From NCBI GenBank assembly GCA_900757185.1, contig CAAEMX010000044.1, positions 1 to 41,600 on the forward strand: 41,600 nt of DNA. Reading direction: 5' to 3'. Below the pieces are notes generated by a model. That model was not told the origin of the DNA and did not search any database. It saw nothing but the letters and a program-made list of their open reading frames with translations. The position numbers and the translations under genes are program-made. The stretch comes from an uncultured Collinsella sp. GTDB lineage: Bacteria > Actinomycetota > Coriobacteriia > Coriobacteriales > Coriobacteriaceae. Below, piece after piece: positions 17,355 through 24,344 of the stretch; position 1 is the first letter of the stretch; each line of letters starts with the position of its first letter.

Positions 17355-18324
17355 GAGCCTCCCCTCCCTTGCAGAAAAACGGAATGATCAGATCGTCAAA
17401 ATCCTGAATCTCCTCGTGGCCAAAGCCTTCAAAGAACTCATGACGCTTTTCACAGGTCAGGTTGTTATAGACCGCAAACTGCGTCGCTGGCGGACAGACG
17501 GTATCGGCTGTGCCGGTGCCAAACAGCACGGGGCATTTGACCATAGGGGCAAAGTTCTTGGAATCGAAGTACGCCAGCTTGGCATAGGCTTCGTCGATAC
17601 GAGTCGAGTCCTCGTCAAACCAGCGAGACCAATAGCGCAGGCCCTCGTAGGCAATGTCGTCGGCATCCAAATCCCAGACCAGGCGGAAATCCGACAGGAA
17701 GGGATAGAGGATGGCGGCGCGATTGATAAGCTCGCTGTTAAGTGCACAAGTCGCAATGCCCAAACCGCCGCCCTGCGACGCGCCGTTCACAAACACACGG
17801 GCAAGATCGATGCCCTCGAGCTCGCGAACGATGCGGCACAGGATGCGAATATCTTGGTGCAAGCGGACATAGTAGAGGTTGGCCGGATCGCCGTCGATAC
17901 CGGCGACGATATGGCCCGCGACCGTTGTGCCCTCAAATCCACCAATGTCCTCGGAGGGACCTCCTTGGCCGGGGCAGTCGAGGGCGATGAGTGCCATGCC
18001 CATGCCCGCAAACGACGCCTGCTCAAACCAGCTGCGGCTTGCACCCGGATACCCATGGAACTGAAGTACCAATGGCACGGGCTCGTCCGAGACGGGTTTA
18101 AGGTACTTGGCATGCAGGCGAGCGCCACACATGCCGGTATACCAGAGGTCGAAAAGCTGGCAGGTCACGGCATCGGTGACCGATGCCGTCTCGATCGCAT
18201 AGTCAAGCCCGACGGCGTCGGCCTCGGCCATGCGGTCCTTCCAAAAGAGATCGAAATCTGATGGACGGGGCATGGCGCCCCGATACCCACCAAATTGCTG
18301 TTGTAGCTCCTGAGCACTTGGCAT
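17347..18324 (-). CDS. Acetyl xylan esterase family deacetylase, possible sialate O-acetylesterase
   Basis: Cytoplasmic alpha/beta hydrolase of the AXE1/cephalosporin-C deacetylase family (carbohydrate esterase family 7 type), 325 residues from the ATG at 18324; an in-frame TTG at 18339 is possible. Family marks are LVLQFHGYPGASRSW (oxyanion region), LDCPGQGGPSED, the nucleophile elbow VNGASQGGG with Ser183, Asp274 in GTGTADTVCPP, and His303 in EGFGHEEIQDF. No signal peptide is seen. Within a sialic-acid operon its likely job is removal of O-acetyl groups from imported sialic acids; this substrate is inferred from context only. It overlaps the next gene by 8 bases. Confidence 0.82.
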   Translation of the reverse strand: MPSAQELQQQFGGYRGAMPRPSDFDLFWKDRMAEADAVGLDYAIETASVTDAVTCQLFDLWYTGMCGARLHAKYLKPVSDEPVPLVLQFHGYPGASRSWFEQASFAGMGMALIALDCPGQGGPSEDIGGFEGTTVAGHIVAGIDGDPANLYYVRLHQDIRILCRIVRELEGIDLARVFVNGASQGGGLGIATCALNSELINRAAILYPFLSDFRLVWDLDADDIAYEGLRYWSRWFDEDSTRIDEAYAKLAYFDSKNFAPMVKCPVLFGTGTADTVCPPATQFAVYNNLTCEKRHEFFEGFGHEEIQDFDDLIIPFFCKGGEAHV

Positions 18325-18404
18325 GGCTCGTGAACCCAACCTTTCGAAATCGCAACGGAGGTGCGCCCGGCAAGGGAACCGGGCGCACGGGAGGGAAAGC
18401 GAGG

Positions 18405-19232
18405 CTACTCGCCGAGCTTGGGATGCAGCAGCGACGGCGCAGCACCGAGCAGCATCTTGGTGTAGGGGTCCTGAGGGTGCTGGAAGACCTGCTTGGCCTC
18501 GCCCTGCTCGACGATCTTGCCGCCATTCATAACGATGATGTCGTCAGAGATATAGCGGACCGTTTGGATGTCATGGCTGATGAACACCATGGCCAGGCCG
18601 AGCTCCTTCTTAAGGTCGGTCAGCAGGTTCAGAATCTGCGCGCGGACCGAAACGTCCAGAGCCGAGGTGGGCTCGTCGGCGATGATGGCATCGGGGTTCA
18701 GCGACAGGGCACGGGCAATTGCGACGCGCTGGCGCTGGCCACCCGAAAGCTGACCGGGAAGAACCTCGGCGGCGGAGCTGGGCAGACCGGTGAGCTCCAG
18801 GAGTTCCTTGACGCGCTTCTCCTGTTCGGCCTCGGTGCCCAGATTGTGGACGCGCATGGGATCGAGCAGCTGCTCGCGAACGACCATGCGGGGGTTGAGC
18901 GCCGTGGCCGGGTTCTGGAACACGACCGAGATGACACGGCCCATGTGGCGACGGTCCTCGGCGGTACGCTTGGTTACGTCCTTGCCCTTAAAGTAGACCT
19001 TGCCGCTCGTGGGGGCCTGCAGGCCGCACATGACGTTGGCGGTGGTGGACTTACCGCAACCGGACTCGCCGACGATGCCGATCGTCTGACCGGGCATGAG
19101 CTTAATCGTTACACCCTGGACGGCGTGAACCAGGTTAGGGTGCAGAATCGAGCCGGTACGGGTCCTAAAGGTGACGTGGACGTCATCAAGGAAGATGATC
19201 GGCTCGACGCCGTTGACTGCGGTCTCGCTCAT
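18405..19232 (-). CDS. satD: ABC transporter ATP-binding protein, sialic-acid/peptide type (SatD-like)
   Basis: Cytoplasmic ATPase of the DppF/OppF class, 275 residues, shorter at the C-terminus than OppF above and lacking its Cys-rich tail. Walker A GESGCGKS is at about 55-62, the Q-loop at FQNPATALNP, the signature LSGGQRQR at about 162-169 and Walker B AIIADEPTSALD at about 182-193. Its start follows the fusion gene by zero bases (stop 19233, ATG 19232), with a strong GGAGGTGAT binding site. It should pair with the ATPase half of the fusion protein. The gene name follows the SatABCD sialic-acid importer of Haemophilus ducreyi, as recalled; a peptide importer cannot be excluded. Confidence 0.85.
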   Translation of the reverse strand: MSETAVNGVEPIIFLDDVHVTFRTRTGSILHPNLVHAVQGVTIKLMPGQTIGIVGESGCGKSTTANVMCGLQAPTSGKVYFKGKDVTKRTAEDRRHMGRVISVVFQNPATALNPRMVVREQLLDPMRVHNLGTEAEQEKRVKELLELTGLPSSAAEVLPGQLSGGQRQRVAIARALSLNPDAIIADEPTSALDVSVRAQILNLLTDLKKELGLAMVFISHDIQTVRYISDDIIVMNGGKIVEQGEAKQVFQHPQDPYTKMLLGAAPSLLHPKLGE

Positions 19233-21248
19233 CTACATCACCTCCGCGTGAGGGGTCAAACCATTTGCCTTGAGCACCTCGTCGGGGAGCTCGGAATAGA
19301 AGTGCTCGGTGCCGGGCACGCGCTTGAAGACCGGACGGGTGTCCAGGCCAATGCGCGGATGGCTCGAGCGGGGCGCGAAGCGATCGCCCTTGGGGAAATC
19401 GCGCGGGCTCGGAACGGCGCCGGGCACCTGGTGCAGACGGCCCGAACCGCTCTCGATGGACAGAACGGAGCCCAGAAGACCGCGGGTGTACTCGTGGATC
19501 GGGTTAGTGAGCAGCTCCTTGGTGGGCGCCTGCTCGATAACCTGGCCGGCGTACATAACCGTGATGTTATGGGCGACCTCGGCGACCAGCGCCAGGTCAT
19601 GCGAGACGAAGATCATGGCAAAGCCGAGCTTGGCCTGAAGGTCGTTGAGCAGCTTGATGACCTGCTTCTGGACGGTAACGTCCAGAGCGGTCGTGGGCTC
19701 GTCGCAGATGACCAGCTTGGGGTCGCGGGTAAGGGCCATAGCGATCAGGACACGCTGACGCTGGCCACCGGAAAGCTCATGCGGGTAGCTCTCGAGCGTA
19801 CGCTTGGGGTCGAGGCCCACGAGCTCCAGGAGTTCCTCGGCGCTGCGGGTGCCGCCACGCTTGGTGAGCTGCTTCATCTGAGCAGAGATGAGCATGGAGG
19901 GGTTGAGCGAGGACAGGGCGTCCTGATAGACCATAGCGATATCGGTACCGCGCAGGCCGAACCACTCCTTCTTGCTCATCTTGAGCAGGTCGCGGCCCTC
20001 CCAGAGGACCTCGCCGGAAAGGTGCTCGTCATCGTCGGTCAGGCCCATGATGGCCAGCGTGGTGATGGACTTACCGCAACCGGACTCGCCCACCAGGCCC
20101 ATGGTCTGACCAGGACGGACGTCAAAGTTGACATGGTCGACGACGTTGATATCACCGTGATGCTCAAACTGAATGCAGAAATCGCGGACCGAGAGAATCG
20201 GTTCGACAGACTCGTCGGGCACATGGCGATCGTCACGCTTGAGCTCGACATCGCGCAGGGCGCCAAGGCGAGCGGAGAGGGACTGGGCCTGCTCCTTGTA
20301 GGCGCGAACGGGGTCGGAGACCAGCAGGTCGGCCTCGCGACGCTTGGAGGAATCGGTCGGATCCAGGGCTGCGGAGGGAGCGGCGGCCATGGCGTCGGTA
20401 ATGCCCTCGGAGAGGATGTTGAGCGCCAGGCAGGTGATCATGATGGCCAGGCCCGGGAACAGTGCCTGCCACCAACGGCCGGCGAGCACGCCGCCGCGGG
20501 CATCGGCGAGGATGTTGCCCCAGGTAGCGGTGGGCTCCTGGATACCAGCGCCGATGAAGGTCAGCGAGGCCTCGAAGATGATGGCGTCGGCGACCAGGGT
20601 AACGGTGAAGACCATGATCGGGGCGATGCAGTTACGCAGAACATGCTTGATCAAAATCCACGGAGCCTTGGCGCCGGAAACGATGACCGCGCGGACATAG
20701 TCCTCGCCGTACTCGGACACGATGTTGGCGCGCACGATACGGGCAATCTGCGGAGTGTACATAAAGCCGATGGCGAAGATGATCGACGGCACGGAGTTGC
20801 CCAGGATGGAGACGAAAACGGCCGCGAGGGCGATGCCCGGGATGGACATGATGATGTCCAAGATACGCATGATCGTCTCGGAGACGGCCTTGCGCGAAAC
20901 CGCTGCAAGGGCGCCCACGACCGAGCCGCAGACCAGAGCCATGGCAGTGGCGCCAAAGCCGATAATCAGCGAGTAACGACCACCGTAGAGCATACGCGAT
21001 AGAATGTCGCGACCCTTATCGTCGGTACCGAAGATAAATCCGTTGCCGGGAGCCTGGCGAGCCGTAAAGATCTCGACCGGGCTATAGGGGGCAAGAAGGG
21101 GCGCCAAAATCGCAGTCAGGGCGACCAGCGCCAGCACGACGGCGGCAATCTTAGAAGACAGCGTCATCTTCTTCCAGCCACCGAGCTTGAGCCCCTTGGA
21201 GGCAGCCTTCTCGAGCTGCTCGGTTTGCTTCTCTCGAATCTTTACCAT
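19233..21248 (-). CDS. satC: Fused permease/ATP-binding ABC transporter protein (SatC-like)
   Basis: A single 671-residue protein joining a DppC-type permease to a DppD-type ATPase. Residues about 1-285 are the membrane part: a polar N-terminus, a first span about 34-52, FGTDDKGRDILSRMLYGGRYS, and the EAA loop RAVIVSGAKAPWILIKHVLRN. Residues about 290-350 are a polar linker. Residues about 350-610 are the ATPase, with Walker A GESGCGKS (387-394), LSGGQRQR (492-499) and Walker B LVICDEPTTALD (512-523). In the C-terminal extension the usual GCRFxPRC is GDRFAPRSS, so the Cys residues are gone. The same permease-ATPase fusion is known, as recalled, in SatC of the SatABCD sialic-acid importer. It lies between satB and satD. 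Confidence 0.88.
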   Translation of the reverse strand: MVKIREKQTEQLEKAASKGLKLGGWKKMTLSSKIAAVVLALVALTAILAPLLAPYSPVEIFTARQAPGNGFIFGTDDKGRDILSRMLYGGRYSLIIGFGATAMALVCGSVVGALAAVSRKAVSETIMRILDIIMSIPGIALAAVFVSILGNSVPSIIFAIGFMYTPQIARIVRANIVSEYGEDYVRAVIVSGAKAPWILIKHVLRNCIAPIMVFTVTLVADAIIFEASLTFIGAGIQEPTATWGNILADARGGVLAGRWWQALFPGLAIMITCLALNILSEGITDAMAAAPSAALDPTDSSKRREADLLVSDPVRAYKEQAQSLSARLGALRDVELKRDDRHVPDESVEPILSVRDFCIQFEHHGDINVVDHVNFDVRPGQTMGLVGESGCGKSITTLAIMGLTDDDEHLSGEVLWEGRDLLKMSKKEWFGLRGTDIAMVYQDALSSLNPSMLISAQMKQLTKRGGTRSAEELLELVGLDPKRTLESYPHELSGGQRQRVLIAMALTRDPKLVICDEPTTALDVTVQKQVIKLLNDLQAKLGFAMIFVSHDLALVAEVAHNITVMYAGQVIEQAPTKELLTNPIHEYTRGLLGSVLSIESGSGRLHQVPGAVPSPRDFPKGDRFAPRSSHPRIGLDTRPVFKRVPGTEHFYSELPDEVLKANGLTPHAEVM

Positions 21249-21251
21249 AAT

Positions 21252-22208
21252 CTACACCGTCCTGATGCGCGGGTTGATGAGCAGGTAGAGCATGTCAACC
21301 ACGATGTTGATGATGATGAAGGCAAGAGCAACGACGATAACGACGCCCTGAACCAGGTTCGCCTCGTTGCCCTGAACGCCCTGCAGAATCGCGGTGCCCA
21401 TGCCGGGGAGGTTGAAGATAACCTCGATGACGACGGCGCCGCCCATGAGGTAACCGATCTTAAGACCGAGGGTGGTGACCGGGGTGATCAGCGCATTGCG
21501 AAGAACGTTGATGCCGACGACGACCTTCTCGGGAACGCCGGCGCCGCGAGCCATACGGACATAATCCTTATCGAGCTCCTCGACCATGGCGGTACGCACG
21601 ATACGAGTCATCTGGCCCGTCAGCGGAAATGCCAAGGCGATAGCGGGCATGATCATACGTCCCAGATAGCCAGCCGGATTCGTGGTGAAGTGAGGCAGAG
21701 CACCCGATGCCGGAAGCACCTTAAGGTAGGAAGAGAACAGCAGGATCAACAGAACGGCAAGCCAGAACGACGGGGTTGCCAAGCCGGCGATGGAAAAGAC
21801 GCGGATCACTTGGTCCGGCCATTTGTCGCGATACAGTGCCGCGATGACGCCGAGTAAAAACGAAACGACCGCACCGATGGCAAGGCCGATGAAGGTCAGC
21901 TGCATCGTGACGGGCAGGGCCGTGGAGATGCGCTTGGCAACGGAGTTGCGAGCAGCACCATAGGTGCCCATGTCGCCATGGATCAAATCGCCCATATAGC
22001 GCACGTAGCGCACAGGCCAGGGGTCGTCCAGACCATACTTCTCATGGTACTCGGCAACCGCCTCGGGCGAGGCACCGTCACCCAACGCCGTGTAGGCGGG
22101 GTCGGTCTTGGAGAACGACATAAGGAAGAACACCAGGACGGTGACGCCCAATGCCATGATCGGCAGCGCCACAAGACGCCTTCCAATCAAACGTAGCAAG
22201 TTGTTCAC
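21252..22208 (-). CDS. satB: ABC transporter permease, sialic-acid/peptide type (SatB-like)
   Basis: Membrane subunit of the DppB class. A GTG start at 22208 is chosen because GGGGAG lies 7 bases upstream; this gives 318 residues starting NNLLRLIGRRLVALPIMALGV after the start Met. Features are DPAYTALGDGASPEAVAEYHEKYGLD, the membrane core from about 90, the EAA loop RMARGAGVPEKVVVGINVLRNAL, and the ending VDMLYLLINPRIRTV. Its stop is 3 bp before the fusion gene. Substrate assignment rests on the operon. Confidence 0.88.
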   Translation of the reverse strand: MNNLLRLIGRRLVALPIMALGVTVLVFFLMSFSKTDPAYTALGDGASPEAVAEYHEKYGLDDPWPVRYVRYMGDLIHGDMGTYGAARNSVAKRISTALPVTMQLTFIGLAIGAVVSFLLGVIAALYRDKWPDQVIRVFSIAGLATPSFWLAVLLILLFSSYLKVLPASGALPHFTTNPAGYLGRMIMPAIALAFPLTGQMTRIVRTAMVEELDKDYVRMARGAGVPEKVVVGINVLRNALITPVTTLGLKIGYLMGGAVVIEVIFNLPGMGTAILQGVQGNEANLVQGVVIVVALAFIIINIVVDMLYLLINPRIRTV

Positions 22209-22269
22209 GTTCTCTCCCCTTTCTTTTGTCGGTAGGACCAACTGGTATATGAGTACGGATACTCATTAC

Positions 22270-22366
22270 AAGACCCGAGCGACATCGAGGTCGCCCGGGT
22301 CTTTGTTTCAACTATGAGGAAACGGTCCCAACGACCGACATCCTGCATACAGACTCAAGCGAGTCT
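22270..22366 (-). terminator. Two stem-loops between the binding-protein gene and satB
   Basis: AGACTC-AAGC-GAGTCT (22351-22366) forms a perfect small hairpin at the stop codon of the binding-protein gene. A larger one follows, with arms AAGACCCGAGCGAC (22270-22283) and GTCGCCCGGGTCTT (22289-22302). Neither has a strong T-run on the minus strand. As with oppA-oppB, they probably favour excess binding protein over the membrane subunits. Confidence 0.55.
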
Positions 22367-23979
22367 TACGCCTTGACGGTCGCAACGCCCCTGAAGGACA
22401 TGCTCGTCGTACCGATGCCCTTGAAGCCATCGAGGGCCTCGCCGTTGGGCGCAGTGGACGGATCGTCCCAGGAAGCGGAGACAGTCTTGACGTGGACAAC
22501 GGGGTACAGAACGGCATTGTCGGCAATGATGTCGAAGCACTCGTTCCACTTCTTCTGCTGCTCGTCGCCCTCGGCGGCAAGAGCCTCGTCCATGAGACCG
22601 TGGAGCTTCTGCCACTCAGCGGACTCCTTCCACGGGCAACGGGTCTGCATCCAGACGTTGTCGCCGTACCACCAGTTGAGCAGCAGGTCGGGGTCGGCGC
22701 CGAAGCAGGAAGGATCGCCAGGGGCAAGGAGGATATCGTAGGCCTCGCCGCCGTCGATGGCAGCGTAGGTGGCCGGCGAGGTATCGGTCTGGATGGTGAC
22801 ATCGAAGCCGAGAGCGTCGAGGTCGTTCTTGACCTGGGCGGCCATACCCTTAATCTGCTCGTTGTCGGTGGTGCGCAGGGTGATGGCACCCGGGGTGATG
22901 CCAGACTCCTCGATGAGCTTCTTAGCCTTCTTGGCGTCGGTCTTGTACACCGTGGAAGCCTCATGATAGTTGGTGAAGCTCTTGGGCAGGTAGCAGCTGG
23001 CAGCGGTGGCAAGGCCGGCGAAGGTGTTGCTGACCATCTTCTCGGTGTCGAGCGCATACATGACAGCCTGACGGACCTTGACGTTGTTCCAAGGCTCCTT
23101 GGCGACGTTGAACATGATGAAGCGGGTGCCGAAACCCTGAACGTTATCGATCTTGCAGCCGGCGCTCTCGAGCTGGTCGACGGCGTCAGCGGTAACGAGC
23201 TCCATAACGAGCGTGGAGCCCTCCTGCTGAGCGGTAACGCGAGCGGTGGGGTCGGTCAGGATACTGTACTGGATCTTCTTATCCTCGGCAGCATACTCAC
23301 CGTTGTACTCGGGGTTGGGAACCAGGGTGATCTCGGTATCGGAGATAGAGTCGTACATCCAGGGGCCGGAGCCGATCGGCTGCTTGGCGCGATCCTCCTC
23401 GGTCTGGGTGGCCGGGGTAACGCGGACGATGGCCAGACGATCCTTGAGCAGGGAGAAGTTGGGGACCTTGGTCTTGACCGTCACGGTGCTGGCGTCCTTG
23501 GCCTCGATGGACTCGAAGGGCTGGAAGAACGGAGCATAGGTAGCGGAAGCGGCGCAAGCGGTGTAGGAGGCAACGACATCGTCAGCGGTGACCTCGGTGC
23601 CATCGGAAAACTTGGCGCCCTTGCGGATGGTGACCTCGAAAGTGGTGTCGTCCACAGACTTGGGATCGTCGGTGGCGAGCTCGTTGAAGGTGCTGTAGTC
23701 GTGGTAATCGATGCCGTAGAGGCCCTCGACGACGTGCCAGTTAGCACCCAGGCCCACAGCGGAGCCGGTGCTGGCGGGATCGAAGCTGGACGGAGCGTAA
23801 GCGGAACCAGCGGTGATCACGCCGCCGCCACGGTTGGCGGAATCGGTGGAACCGGAAGCGGAACCCTCGTCGCTAGAGCTGCCACCGCAGCCGGTGAGAC
23901 CAAGCCCCGCGACAGCAGCGACGCTGCCGGTGAGGCCGAGGAACGAACGCCTGGACATACCCTTGTTGATGATGGCCAT
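22366..23979 (-). CDS. satA: ABC transporter substrate-binding lipoprotein, probable sialic-acid binder (SatA-like)
   Basis: Extracytoplasmic SBP_bac_5 family protein. The start at 23979 has AGGAGA upstream and gives 537 residues. MAIINKGMSRRSFLGLTGSV contains a classic Tat motif SRRSFLG (Arg10-Arg11), followed by a hydrophobic stretch and a lipobox LTGC with Cys31, then a Gly/Ser-rich spacer. Family stretches include FEVTIRKGAKFSDGTEVTADDVVASY and VRQAVMYALDTEKMVSNTFAG. First gene of the operon that contains nanA, nanK and nanE, so sialic acid is the likely ligand; the family otherwise binds peptides, nickel or oligosaccharides. Confidence 0.85.
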   Translation of the reverse strand: MAIINKGMSRRSFLGLTGSVAAVAGLGLTGCGGSSSDEGSASGSTDSANRGGGVITAGSAYAPSSFDPASTGSAVGLGANWHVVEGLYGIDYHDYSTFNELATDDPKSVDDTTFEVTIRKGAKFSDGTEVTADDVVASYTACAASATYAPFFQPFESIEAKDASTVTVKTKVPNFSLLKDRLAIVRVTPATQTEEDRAKQPIGSGPWMYDSISDTEITLVPNPEYNGEYAAEDKKIQYSILTDPTARVTAQQEGSTLVMELVTADAVDQLESAGCKIDNVQGFGTRFIMFNVAKEPWNNVKVRQAVMYALDTEKMVSNTFAGLATAASCYLPKSFTNYHEASTVYKTDAKKAKKLIEESGITPGAITLRTTDNEQIKGMAAQVKNDLDALGFDVTIQTDTSPATYAAIDGGEAYDILLAPGDPSCFGADPDLLLNWWYGDNVWMQTRCPWKESAEWQKLHGLMDEALAAEGDEQQKKWNECFDIIADNAVLYPVVHVKTVSASWDDPSTAPNGEALDGFKGIGTTSMSFRGVATVKA

Positions 23980-24098
23980 GTCTTCTCCTATCAATAGAGA
24001 ATCTTACCCGGGAGCGCCTAGACGTGCCCCCGCGCAACTTGCGGACGATATATACCTTACCTACCGACGAACCCAACTGAGGTGCCGCGCTCGGCGAC

Positions 24099-24179
24099 CG
24101 ATACATACATACGCTTGAACGGTATTTGCTACCGTTCACCGAATTCATTGACAAACGATTCGCCAGACAGTATGTATCG
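24099..24179. promoter_or_regulatory. Inverted repeat with 61-bp spacer upstream of satA
   Basis: CGATACATAC (24099-24108) and GTATGTATCG (24170-24179) are perfect 10-bp arms. The spacing is close to six helical turns, which would suit two dimers contacting each other by DNA looping. The shorter palindrome at 24116-24138 lies inside. Confidence 0.45.
24116..24138. promoter_or_regulatory. Operator candidate upstream of satA
   Basis: TGAACGGTA and TACCGTTCA form a perfect inverted repeat with 9-bp arms and a 5-base centre, typical of a dimeric regulator site. It lies about 40 bp upstream of the proposed -35 of the sialic-acid operon, more like an activator site or an upstream repressor site. 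No regulator gene is encoded in the window. Confidence 0.5.
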
Positions 24180-24344
24180 ACGAGGTGAGATATCAGTCTT
24201 CGTCAACCCGCAGGATAGCAGGGTTGTTCACCATGGCTAGTCAAACGTTTTAGCGTTAATTAAACCCGAAATCGGCTGGTAATCGCCGTGAAATAAATGA
24301 TTGAAAATCACGCAATCATGTATATCAGTTGTTTAGAGGCGTGT

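Larger units (their letters stand above)
23980..24344 (-). promoter_or_regulatory. Promoter region of the sialic-acid operon
   Basis: A 365-bp gene-free region between uvrC and satA. A possible minus-strand promoter is TTGGGT (24071-24076) and TATATA (24049-24054) with 16-bp spacing, giving a leader of about 60 bases. Upstream of it lie two inverted repeats, annotated separately. The part near uvrC (24240-24340) is AT-rich and includes AAACGTTT (24243-24250), similar to the core of the palindrome before gap. No terminator with a T-run could be seen after uvrC. Confidence 0.4.

Noticed and set aside
17701..18300. Plus-strand open frames within the esterase gene
   Set aside because: They are shadows; the minus strand encodes the conserved triad and GQGG motif.
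18183..21002. Very long plus-strand open frame (939 codons) opposite the transporter genes
   Set aside because: It is the antisense of satD and satC in a GC-rich genome, without recognisable domains and with the composition of a mirror frame.
24210..24232. Possible hairpin with CAACCC and GGGTTG arms after uvrC as a terminator
   Set aside because: The stem is only 6 bp with a mismatched interior and has no T-run, so I did not call it.
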